A DNA stretch of 64,000 nucleotides from CALLMM01 sp964429855 (lineage in GTDB: Bacteria > Armatimonadota > Chthonomonadetes > Chthonomonadales > CAJBBX01), in contig CAYSDM010000004.1 of NCBI GenBank assembly GCA_964429855.1, positions 49,595 through 113,594 of the forward strand, in the 5' to 3' direction. Position 1 is the stretch's first letter; each line of letters starts with the position of its first letter. Of this stretch, positions 8,433 to 16,242 are shown piece after piece. Both the position numbers and the translations under genes were made by a program. Below the pieces are notes generated by a model that saw only the letters and a program-made list of their open reading frames with translations, had not been told where the DNA came from and searched no databases.

Positions 8433-9122
8433 TTGACTGTTAACGCTTCCGTACACGCGCGGCTGGCAGCCGGCGCGCTGGCAGCGATGGGCACACTGGT
8501 TCTGGGTTCCATTCTGTCGGACTCTCCGGCAAAAGCGGAGAGCGAAAAAGCGCAGCCTGCCGCCCGCGAAACCGTTCGCACCCTCACGCAACGGGAGACT
8601 ATCCCCTTCCAGACCGTTCGCCGCAGCGATCCTGCGCTGCGCGCCAACACCAGCCTGACGGTGCAGAACGGGAAAAACGGCGAGAAGCAGGTTACCTATC
8701 GCGTCATTTTCAGAGAAGGCGCAGAGGTTCGGCGCGAGCCGATCGCCACGCGGGTAATTCGCAAGCCGGTTCCGGAGGTAATCGCTTATGGCAGGCGCGG
8801 AAGCCTGCCCTCGCGCGGCTACTTTTCCGGGCGCAAAGTGATCGAGATGGTCGCTACCGGCTACTCGCCCTGCCCCTCAGAAAACGGCGGCAACACCTCC
8901 GGACGTGGAGCATCCGGCCTGAAAATCGGATATGGAGTGGTTGCCGTTGACCCCAGATTTATCCCCCTTGGCACACGCCTCTATATCGAAGGTTATGGTT
9001 ATGCAATTGCCGGGGATGTTGGCGGCGCAATTAAAGGCAATCGCATAGACCTCGGACATGACACACGCGAGAAAGCCAAACAGGTCGGTCGCCGAACTGT
9101 GCGTGTGCATATCCTGGACTGA
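8433..9122 (+). CDS. G5-domain and 3D-domain cell-wall protein (YabE/Rpf-like)
   Basis: The start codon is TTG, fixed by the strong ribosome site AGGAGG six bases upstream. The 229-residue product has an Ala-rich N-terminal export segment (about 10-40). A G5-type beta domain covers about 52-118 (RTLTQRETIPFQTVRR, VTYRVIFREG). A C-terminal 3D domain covers about 137-229 (VATGYSP, DPRFIPLGTRLYIEGYG, GNRIDLGHDT). The 3D domain carries the catalytic aspartates of MltA/RlpA-like lytic transglycosylases, so the protein probably trims peptidoglycan outside the membrane. Placement directly before ksgA mirrors the Firmicute yabE-rnmV-ksgA order, here without rnmV. Confidence 0.88.
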   Translation: MTVNASVHARLAAGALAAMGTLVLGSILSDSPAKAESEKAQPAARETVRTLTQRETIPFQTVRRSDPALRANTSLTVQNGKNGEKQVTYRVIFREGAEVRREPIATRVIRKPVPEVIAYGRRGSLPSRGYFSGRKVIEMVATGYSPCPSENGGNTSGRGASGLKIGYGVVAVDPRFIPLGTRLYIEGYGYAIAGDVGGAIKGNRIDLGHDTREKAKQVGRRTVRVHILD

Positions 9123-9131
9123 CAGATGAGT

Positions 9132-9193
9132 GGGAGAAGAGAGCGGGGAGCGACGGACTGCCCTTCCTCTCTTTTCCCTCTTCTTATTCTTCT
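9132..9193 (+). terminator. Hairpin with T-rich tail between the 3D gene and ksgA
   Basis: A 12-bp stem (9132-9143 with 9167-9178, one G-U pair) is followed by TCTTCTTATTCTTCT. It may end part of the transcription coming from the 3D gene. It lies immediately upstream of the ksgA start, which has no obvious ribosome site. Confidence 0.5.
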
Positions 9194-10042
9194 ATGAGCG
9201 AACCTCTTTCCGCTTCCCGCGCGCGCGCGCTGCTGGAGTCGCACGGCGTTCGACCGCGTAAACGCTGGGGGCAAAACTTCCTGATTGACCGTAATGTGCT
9301 GGAGAAGATCGTCCAGACGGCGGGGCTGTTGCCCGAAGACCGCGCGCTGGAGATCGGTGCGGGGCTGGGCGCTTTGACCGCGCTGCTGGCGGAGCGGTGC
9401 GAACACGTTACCGCCGTCGAGATTGACCGTCTACTGGAGCCGATTCTGAAGCAGACTCTCGCGGGTCGCGATAACGTGAGTCTGGTCTTTGCGGACTTTC
9501 TGGAACTGAACCTGCCCGCTCTGCTGGCGGAGGCGTTCGGAGATGCGTCGGGGGTGGTGGTCGCGAATATTCCCTACTATATCACCACGCCCATTCTGGA
9601 GCGGCTGTTTGAGAACAAGGCGCGAATCCGGCAGATTGTGCTTCTGGTGCAGCAGGAGTTTGCGGAGAGAGTGGCTGCGTCGCCGGGATCGAAAGAGTAC
9701 AGCGCGCTGACGGTCTTCGCGCAGTATCACGCGCAGGCAGAGATTGTGGGGAAGGTGTCGCGCAACGTCTTCATGCCCCCTCCCGAGGTCTCCAGCGCGA
9801 TTCTTCGACTGACGCCTGTCCTGCCGGGAACGCTGACGGTGCGCGACGAGGCGCGTTTCTTTCAGATCGTGCGCGCCGCCTTCGGACAGCGGCGCAAGAC
9901 CCTTCTCAATGCGCTGGCAGGCGGTCAGATCGGACTGGATCGCGCGACAGCGGAAGCGCTGCTTCTGCGCGTTGGGATCGCTCCCGAACGCCGCGGTGAA
10001 ACGCTGTCGCTGGAGGAGTTTTCCCGTCTGAGCGAGGCATAG
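9194..10042 (+). CDS. rsmA: 16S rRNA (adenine(1518)-N6/adenine(1519)-N6)-dimethyltransferase
   Basis: The 282-residue product is full length for RsmA/KsgA. It carries the family start motif KRWGQNFL (23-30), the S-adenosylmethionine loop EIGAGLGALT (53-62) and the acidic ribose-binding AVEID (74-78). The catalytic motif IV is N125-I-P-Y-Y129, and a C-terminal helical domain includes AFGQRRKTLLNAL. It dimethylates the two adjacent adenines in helix 45 of 16S rRNA during small-subunit maturation. No ribosome site is evident before the ATG, where a pyrimidine-rich terminator-like tail sits. It follows the 3D gene in the order known from Firmicutes. Confidence 0.97.
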   Translation: MSEPLSASRARALLESHGVRPRKRWGQNFLIDRNVLEKIVQTAGLLPEDRALEIGAGLGALTALLAERCEHVTAVEIDRLLEPILKQTLAGRDNVSLVFADFLELNLPALLAEAFGDASGVVVANIPYYITTPILERLFENKARIRQIVLLVQQEFAERVAASPGSKEYSALTVFAQYHAQAEIVGKVSRNVFMPPPEVSSAILRLTPVLPGTLTVRDEARFFQIVRAAFGQRRKTLLNALAGGQIGLDRATAEALLLRVGIAPERRGETLSLEEFSRLSEA

Positions 10043-10060
10043 AGGCGATATGCTGCCTTC

Positions 10061-11911
10061 TCAATCCGTCGTGGCGGAGACATTGACCTCTTTCACTTTC
10101 AGGTTGAAGTAGCGGGCGAAGATTTTGCGGGCGATAGGGGCGGCGACATCGCCGCCATGCCCTGCCTCTTCCACAAAGACGCAGACGGCGATCTGCGGGT
10201 TCTCCACGGGCGCAAACCCGATGAACCAGGCGTTATTCTTCATCTCCCCGCGCCGCTTAATCTGCGAGGTTCCCGTCTTCCCGGCGATACGCAGACCGGG
10301 GATGGCGGAGCTTGCCGCCGTGCCGCCGCGATGCATCACGTTCTCCATACCGTGAATCAGGGAGGAGAGCGTGGAGGGCCGAAGGTTTAATCTTCCAATC
10401 ACCTCCGGCTGCAGGGTGCGCGTGACGGTGGGATTGTTCCCTGCGTCGAATGTCGTGACGGCGCGAACGAGCTGCGGACGATAGAGTGTCCCCCCGTTGC
10501 CGATAGCCGCCGCGACATTGCACATCTGCAGGGGAGTGCAGCCAAGCATAGACTGTCCGATCGCATAGTCCACCGTGTCACCGCCGACCCAGCGACCGCG
10601 CTTACTCTGCACTTTCCATTTCGGAGTGGGAACCGTGCCCCGCGCCTCCACAAAAGGCAGATCAATCCCGGTTCGCTTCCCAAGCCCGAAACGCTTCGCC
10701 CACTCCGCCATCACCTCCGGGGTCAGTTTCTGCCCCAGACGATAGTAGTAGACATCGCAGGAGGCGGCAAGAGACTCATCCAGAGCGACAAATCCGTGTC
10801 CGCTGTACTTATGGCAGCGTTTGGGCCATCTGCCCAGAAAGATCACTCCCTTGCAGACTACGCCATCATAGGCGCCTACGATGCCAAGTTCCAGCCCTGC
10901 CGCCGCCGGAATCATTTTGAAGGTGGAGCCGGGAGCGGTCGGCATGGCGACCGCTCGGTTAATCATCGGTTTGCGCGGATCCTGCCGCAGTTCATTCCAG
11001 TCTTCGGATGAGATGCCTTTGACGAACTTCTCCGGATCGTAGGAGGGGACGCTGACCAGCGCCAGCACCGCGCCCGTGCGGGGATCGAGCGCGACGGCCG
11101 CGCCTGGCTTGCCGCGTTTTGCCCAGGAATTCAGCGCTTCGTAAGCGGTCTTCTGAAGGTCCGAGTCCACCGTTAGGGTCAGTTTCGCGCCGGGGATCGG
11201 GGAAGTGCTCTCCAGTTCACGGCGAAATCGCCCGCGCGCATCCACTTCGATCCTCTGCCCGCCGTCCTGCCCGCGAAGCTCAGAATCGTAGGCGCGTTCC
11301 AGACCGAGCTTTCCGCAGTAGTCTCCCGGTCTGTATCCCGCCTCTTTGCGCTCGATCAGGTCCTCCTTACTAATCTGTCCCATCTGCCCCAGAATATGTC
11401 CGAAAGGCAACCCGTCTGGATAGTAGCGCAGCGGCTCCGGTCCCACGATCACGCCTGGCAGTTTCAGTCGCTGCTCTTCCACGCGGGTCGCCGTCTCCAT
11501 ATCCACATCCACCGCAACCCGTACCGGTTCAAACGGTCCCGTCTGATTCTCCTTGATGGTGTCCAGAAGTTTCGGCAGAGGCATCTTGAGAAGGGAGGCG
11601 AGCAGGGGAAGAGGATCATACTGCTTCTCTCGGCTCTGTCGGATCTCGTCGGGAACGACGGAGACGACGATCTGCGGGCGATTGGTCGCCAGCACTCTTC
11701 CGTTCGTATCCTCGATCAGCCCGCGCGCAGGAACGGTGCGCAGCCGTCGGGTACGGTTGTTTTCCGATGCGAGGAGAAGCTCGTCTCCATGCACGATCTG
11801 AAGATACCAGAGACGCGCCACAATCGCGAAGAGTCCGAGCAGAATGACCCCGATCAGAACAAAGATGCGACGGTCATCGCGCACGGACTCCGGTGAATCG
11901 AGGACGGACAT
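10061..11911 (-). CDS. mrdA: Penicillin-binding protein 2 (class B peptidoglycan transpeptidase)
   Basis: The 616-residue product has one membrane segment (about 15-38), a PBP dimerisation/pedestal region (about 60-230) and a transpeptidase domain. The active-site motif is S329-T-F-K332 (within APGSTFKM), the second motif S384-C-D386, and the third K545-T-G-T548. An N-terminal RGLIEDTNG and a PBP2-type extension around EKQYDPLPLLASLLKM support the PBP2/SpoVD branch rather than class A. It cross-links peptide side chains during elongation. The gene follows PBP1A by 5 bp on the same strand, so polymerase and transpeptidase are probably cotranslated. No RodA or MreC gene is in view. Confidence 0.93.
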   Translation of the reverse strand: MSVLDSPESVRDDRRIFVLIGVILLGLFAIVARLWYLQIVHGDELLLASENNRTRRLRTVPARGLIEDTNGRVLATNRPQIVVSVVPDEIRQSREKQYDPLPLLASLLKMPLPKLLDTIKENQTGPFEPVRVAVDVDMETATRVEEQRLKLPGVIVGPEPLRYYPDGLPFGHILGQMGQISKEDLIERKEAGYRPGDYCGKLGLERAYDSELRGQDGGQRIEVDARGRFRRELESTSPIPGAKLTLTVDSDLQKTAYEALNSWAKRGKPGAAVALDPRTGAVLALVSVPSYDPEKFVKGISSEDWNELRQDPRKPMINRAVAMPTAPGSTFKMIPAAAGLELGIVGAYDGVVCKGVIFLGRWPKRCHKYSGHGFVALDESLAASCDVYYYRLGQKLTPEVMAEWAKRFGLGKRTGIDLPFVEARGTVPTPKWKVQSKRGRWVGGDTVDYAIGQSMLGCTPLQMCNVAAAIGNGGTLYRPQLVRAVTTFDAGNNPTVTRTLQPEVIGRLNLRPSTLSSLIHGMENVMHRGGTAASSAIPGLRIAGKTGTSQIKRRGEMKNNAWFIGFAPVENPQIAVCVFVEEAGHGGDVAAPIARKIFARYFNLKVKEVNVSATTD

Positions 11912-11916
11912 AGGGA

Positions 11917-14469
11917 CTAACGCCCCTCTTTATGAATGGAGCAGCGCCGCGGAATCTCTTTTCGGCGCATACGGCGTTCGATGGTGACCGGGCAGTAGGA
12001 GTTTGCGGTCCGCATCGAATCGGCGCACAGGCTCACCGTCACAATATCATCCTCGGTGGAGCGTTGGGCAGGAGGCGGCTCCAGGCGCGATCCCGGCTCC
12101 GTCAGGCGCGGTCCACGAAGCGATTCCCGGCTAGACATCCGCGGCGATGCCCCTCCGCCGGAGAGTGACGGGTTAGAGTTCGGAGAGGAGAGGCTTGGAG
12201 ACGGAACGCTTAAACCGCCGCTTCCATTAGAGGGCGGCGTGACGGGAGGCTGGGTTTCAGGCGATCCAGTGTTGCCTGGCGCGGGCTGCGGCGTTCCGGG
12301 ATTCGGCGTCGGGACGCTGGGAGTGGGCGGCTGTGACGGCTGACCGGGGATCGCGGCACCCGGCGTGATGGTCTCATTGCCTTCCTGGTTGGGGTTTTCC
12401 AGTGTGTCGGTCGGCTGCACCGGCGGCTGATCCTGCGGCGGCTTAGGGGCGTTGGGATCCGGCTCTGGCTGCTCTTTTGGATCCACTGGCTTCGCGGGCG
12501 GCGGATTTACGCTCTTATTGTAACTCTGCTGGATCGGCAGAGCTTTCAGCATATAGTCGCGCCAGATCGGGGCACAGACCTCGCCGCCCGTCGTTCCGGG
12601 CATCTCCACATACTTAACGATCTCGCCCTTTTTATTGCGCTGCTCCCGCGCCACCCAGATCACCGTCACCAGATCGGGCGTATAGCCTGCAAACCAGGCG
12701 TCAATATTGTTGCTGGTGGTTCCGGTCTTTCCGCGCGCGTCGGGCACGGCGTTGGCGCGCGTTCCGGTTCCATTGGTCACCACTTCGCGCAACGCCTGGT
12801 TCATCATCTCCAGGGTCTCGGCGCGCAGCCGCACATCCACCACCTGCGGCATATTCTCCTCGATGATGTCTCCGTTTGGCGCAACAATACGGACGACTCC
12901 GAGCGGGATGACGCGCTTGCCGTTATTGGAGAAGACGCCATAGGCGCAGGCGAGGTCGAGTGGACGCACCGCCGACGCTCCGAGCGCGAGCGGCGGATAG
13001 GGAGCCAGTTCTGTGGTGATCCCCATCCGTTTGGCATAGTCAATCACGGTGCTCAGACCGGTATCCATAGCGACTTTGACCGCAACCGTGTTCAGTGAGT
13101 TGCGTATCGCGCTCAATACCGTCACGGACCCGTAACTGTACTTCCCGCTGTAGTTTTTCGGATACCAGAGTTCATCCCGATTCCGCCCTCGCGTGTGGCT
13201 TGCGGTTCGCGCGCGCGGCCTGCCGGGCAGATTGGGGTCGTCCACATAGGTTGAGGTCAGTTCACAGACGCCGGTATCTATGGCGGCGGTATAGACGATA
13301 GGCTTGAAGGCGGAGCCGGGCTGACGACGCCCCTGCGTGACGGCGTTGAACTGATCGCGCTTGAAGTCCACGCCGCCGACCATGGCGCGAATATAGCCGG
13401 TTTTGGGATCGAGACTGATAAGGCATCCCTGATTAGCGTAGTCGGCGTTGCGCACGCCCCGCCGCAGCGCATTCTCCGCCTCCTTCTGCATCCGCGAATC
13501 GAGAGTCGTGTAGATTTTCCAGCCGCTATAGACCGCATCGTAGCCGTAGGTGTTGACCAGCGGACCGACCACATAGTTGACGAAATAGGGCGCGCCAAAG
13601 ATTCGGGTGGCGTTCGGCTCCGCTTTGTAGAAGGTGATCTTCTCTTTCATCGCGGCGTCGCGCTGCGACGGCGTGATTTTGCCGGTCTCCACCATTCTCT
13701 GAAGCACGGCGTCCCGGCGATGGAAGGCGGCTTCCCGGTTCACCGCATAGAGCGAGGGACGCTGCGGCAGGCCCGCCAGCAGCGCCGCCTCGCCCACCGT
13801 CAGCTTTTTGGAACTTTTATGGAAATAGGCGCGTGAAGCTGCCTCTACGCCGTAGGCTCCATTGCCATAGTAGACCTGATTGATATAGAGTTCAAGGATT
13901 TCGTTTTTGGAGTAGACCTGCTCAATCCGCACCGCGATCATCGCTTCCGCGATCTTTCGCCGTATCTTCTTCTCTTTCGTCAGTCCGAGCGCGGTGATGT
14001 TGCGGGCTAACTGCTGCGTCAGCGTGCTTCCTCCCTGTCCGGTAAGATCGCCTCCGGCGATGTTGCGATAGAGCGCGCGCACCATGCCGTAGAAATCCAC
14101 GCCCTGATGTTCATAGAAGCGATGGTCTTCGACGGCAATTGTCGCATCAATCAGCGACTTGGTGACCTCTTCGAGTTTGACCGGGCGACGATTCTCCGTT
14201 GCCAGCACCGCCATCTCTTTACCGTCGGCGTAGTAGATTTTGGTGCTTTCGGCGGGGCGGAAGTTGCCTATGTCCGCAATGGAGGGAAGGGAGCGGGAGA
14301 CCTGCATAAAGAGAAGCAGCGAATAGATGCCGCCGACGGCTACTGCCGAGAGGATGACCAGCAGGACCAGCGCGATGGCGGTCTTGATCCTTTTTTTGAG
14401 GCTGGATCGGCGACGCTGTGCGGGGCGACCACGTCGCGAAGCAGCCAGGGTAGATGCGCTTCTAGCCAT
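11917..14469 (-). CDS. mrcA: Penicillin-binding protein 1A (bifunctional glycosyltransferase/transpeptidase)
   Basis: The 850-residue product has a basic cytoplasmic tail and a membrane segment at about 30-55. The GT51 domain carries the catalytic Glu in VEDHRFYEHQGVD (E114) and GGSTLTQQLARN (147-158). The transpeptidase domain has S386-A-F-K389, S458-L-N460 and K581-T-G-T584. Residues about 640-800 are an unusually long Pro/Asn/Ser-rich linker. The last 45 residues form a small Cys-bearing module (LCADSMRTANSYCPVT... RRCSIHK). It polymerises and cross-links peptidoglycan outside the membrane. It has no Shine-Dalgarno site; the promoter at 14476-14504 would start the mRNA at or next to the A of ATG. 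Confidence 0.95.
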   Translation of the reverse strand: MARSASTLAASRRGRPAQRRRSSLKKRIKTAIALVLLVILSAVAVGGIYSLLLFMQVSRSLPSIADIGNFRPAESTKIYYADGKEMAVLATENRRPVKLEEVTKSLIDATIAVEDHRFYEHQGVDFYGMVRALYRNIAGGDLTGQGGSTLTQQLARNITALGLTKEKKIRRKIAEAMIAVRIEQVYSKNEILELYINQVYYGNGAYGVEAASRAYFHKSSKKLTVGEAALLAGLPQRPSLYAVNREAAFHRRDAVLQRMVETGKITPSQRDAAMKEKITFYKAEPNATRIFGAPYFVNYVVGPLVNTYGYDAVYSGWKIYTTLDSRMQKEAENALRRGVRNADYANQGCLISLDPKTGYIRAMVGGVDFKRDQFNAVTQGRRQPGSAFKPIVYTAAIDTGVCELTSTYVDDPNLPGRPRARTASHTRGRNRDELWYPKNYSGKYSYGSVTVLSAIRNSLNTVAVKVAMDTGLSTVIDYAKRMGITTELAPYPPLALGASAVRPLDLACAYGVFSNNGKRVIPLGVVRIVAPNGDIIEENMPQVVDVRLRAETLEMMNQALREVVTNGTGTRANAVPDARGKTGTTSNNIDAWFAGYTPDLVTVIWVAREQRNKKGEIVKYVEMPGTTGGEVCAPIWRDYMLKALPIQQSYNKSVNPPPAKPVDPKEQPEPDPNAPKPPQDQPPVQPTDTLENPNQEGNETITPGAAIPGQPSQPPTPSVPTPNPGTPQPAPGNTGSPETQPPVTPPSNGSGGLSVPSPSLSSPNSNPSLSGGGASPRMSSRESLRGPRLTEPGSRLEPPPAQRSTEDDIVTVSLCADSMRTANSYCPVTIERRMRRKEIPRRCSIHKEGR

Positions 14470-14475
14470 AGTTGC

Positions 14476-14504
14476 ATTATCCCCGGTTTCCTCCGCATTG
14501 TCAA
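14476..14504 (-). promoter_or_regulatory. Consensus sigma-70 promoter implying a leaderless PBP1A mRNA
   Basis: On the minus strand TTGACA (14504-14499), a 17-nt spacer and GATAAT (14481-14476) are followed by only six bases (GCAACT) before the ATG at 14469. Transcription usually starts about seven bases after the -10, which falls on the A of the start codon. Confidence 0.7.
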
Positions 14505-14568
14505 CTGTGATGAAATCGCGGGAGTACAGGGTGAGACGTTTTTCAGTATTTCGACGGTCTGTCGTTCA

Positions 14569-15153
14569 TTAGCGGCACAATCGGCAAACCGGACAGAGGT
14601 CTTCTCCGGTTTTATGCAGCGCGGTACATTTGGCGCACTCCTGCCAGCCGTGCTCCAGACGCCATCGGCGCAGGCGGGCGTTGCGAATCATCTGTTCGGC
14701 GATCATCTGGCGAAGACTGGCGTCCGGCACGGACTCATAAAGCTCCTCCATCTCCTTCCGCAGGGTCGCCTGCTCGCTGCGCGGCAGGCGCACCAGCTTT
14801 AACTCCTCCGGAGTCGGATGGTCGGATGGTTCGGGCGAAGCGGCGGTCTCTTCCACGCCGCGCGCACGAAACTGGATATCTTTTATGACCGGGCGACCGA
14901 TCCAGCGGTTCAACTCGGTTATCAGCCGCGTTTTATGAAACGTCAGTTCGTGCGACCAGGTTGAGCTTCGGGTGATGACGAACAGCACCCCGTCCCGCAC
15001 CGAGTCAGCGCGGGAGGCAGCGGCAGCCTGCGGACCAGCAACCCGTTCCCAGTAGGCAAGCGCAAGGCTTTCGCGGATGCGGACGGCGTTTTCCAAACCG
15101 GACAGCACCCCCTCCAGAGCTTCGTTCACCGACCCGCGAACGCGCCTCGCCAT
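14569..15153 (-). CDS. dciA: DciA-like (DUF721) replication protein with C-terminal zinc-ribbon-like tail
   Basis: Residues 1-100 match the DUF721/DciA layout: an N-terminal helix (VNEALEGVLSGL), YWERVAGPQAAAAS, then VLFVITRSSTWSHELTF and LNRWIGRPVIKDIQFR. DciA is the ancestral loader or partner of the replicative helicase DnaB. Beyond the domain, residues about 115-170 are a charged helical linker. The C-terminus has five cysteines, C173-x2-C176 and C187-x2-C190-x2-C193, which could bind zinc. This tail is not part of the standard domain. The start is backed by TAGGAGGGAGACGC. It lies upstream of PBP1A on the same strand, but PBP1A has its own promoter. Confidence 0.8.
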   Translation of the reverse strand: MARRVRGSVNEALEGVLSGLENAVRIRESLALAYWERVAGPQAAAASRADSVRDGVLFVITRSSTWSHELTFHKTRLITELNRWIGRPVIKDIQFRARGVEETAASPEPSDHPTPEELKLVRLPRSEQATLRKEMEELYESVPDASLRQMIAEQMIRNARLRRWRLEHGWQECAKCTALHKTGEDLCPVCRLCR

Positions 15154-15203
15154 GCGTCTCCCTCCTATGCGTTATTACCGGATGGAAGTCCCGGCAGTTC
15201 CAG

Positions 15204-16028
15204 TTAATGCGGTCCCTTATCTATCACGGGCGTACCGCAGGGACCGCCTCCCGTCACCTCTGGTATCTCCACAATCTCTCCGTCGAAAGTCATCATGGGG
15301 CGATACCAGTGCGAGGTCTCCTGACTGCCAAGCGGCACGTAGTGGCAGATGAAAGCGCGGCGGAATCGCTCCCGGCTGGTGTTGGGATAGGAGCCGTGTA
15401 TGAGGCTGCCGTTGAAGAAGAGCATATCTCCCGCCTTGAGATAGACGGGAACCTCCTTCAGTCCCGGCGGAATCGGGACATGGTCGCTGGTGAAGAACTT
15501 TCCCGGGTCGGCGCGCTCCGGGCAGGCGATCTCCAGATGATTCGATCCCGGTACGACGACCATGCCTCCATTCTCCGGGTCAGCGTCATCCACCGCCAGC
15601 CATGCCGCCATACAGGTTCCCGGCTTCACGCGCAGATAGTAGTTGTCCTGATGCAGGTCCTGCCCGCGCGCGCCCGGCGGTTTGAAGTAGAACATGCTCT
15701 GCACGGCGACCGGCTCTTCTCCCATCAGAACACGCAGTATGTCTCCCACGCGCCGATCCAGCAGGCAGCGCTTTGCCAGCGGACCGATCGGCAGTTCGGG
15801 ATGACGGTGCGGGTGCATCATACGCGGGTAGAAAGAGAGCGGATCATCGGGCGAGTAGTCCCGTATTTCGGAGAGACCCGGAACCGGACCCTTTGCATTT
15901 ATCTGCATGAAGGCGTCGCGGATCTCCGCCACCTCCTTCGCCGAAAACAACTGACGAACGATCAGAAAACCTTCGCGCTCAAACTGCGCCTGCTGCTCTT
16001 CGGAAATCTCTGCCGCGGATAGGCTCAT
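15204..16028 (-). CDS. Phytanoyl-CoA dioxygenase (PhyH) family 2-oxoglutarate/Fe(II) oxygenase
   Basis: The 274-residue product has the double-stranded beta-helix metal triad: H126-Q-D128 in DLHQDNYYL, and a distal H211 in SLIHGSYPNTS. The Arg that binds 2-oxoglutarate is probably among R219-R224. The N-terminal QFEREGFLIVRQLFSAKEV is typical of the family. PhyH enzymes hydroxylate small organic substrates. The substrate here is unknown, and bacterial members near sugar genes often act on secondary metabolites or phosphonates. A good ribosome site (GGAAGGAGCAAGACTC) marks the start. It is divergent from the GH51 gene, so the two may share an intergenic control region. Confidence 0.88.
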   Translation of the reverse strand: MSLSAAEISEEQQAQFEREGFLIVRQLFSAKEVAEIRDAFMQINAKGPVPGLSEIRDYSPDDPLSFYPRMMHPHRHPELPIGPLAKRCLLDRRVGDILRVLMGEEPVAVQSMFYFKPPGARGQDLHQDNYYLRVKPGTCMAAWLAVDDADPENGGMVVVPGSNHLEIACPERADPGKFFTSDHVPIPPGLKEVPVYLKAGDMLFFNGSLIHGSYPNTSRERFRRAFICHYVPLGSQETSHWYRPMMTFDGEIVEIPEVTGGGPCGTPVIDKGPH

Positions 16029-16159
16029 GAGTCTTGCTCCTTCCTCTTCAGGAAACTGCCCTACACTATACTACAGGAAACGCTGCGTGAGAAGGGGACG
16101 AACGGGCGCAGATTCAGAAAAAACGGACAGATCACCAGAATCCGGGGCGACATCGGGCA

Positions 16160-16176
16160 GGACAGAACGCCTGTCC
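16160..16176. promoter_or_regulatory. Possible operator: 6-bp inverted repeat between PhyH and GH51 genes
   Basis: GGACAG, five bases, CTGTCC lies in the 214-bp divergent gap between the PhyH gene (start 16028) and the GH51 gene (start 16243). Its position would suit a regulator binding site controlling either side. No cognate regulator gene is visible. Confidence 0.3.
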
Positions 16177-16242
16177 GCACGAATGAGGATCATTAACCGA
16201 TGTCGGAAAAAGGATGAAAGTTCCGCGAAAGAGGGATGGAAG

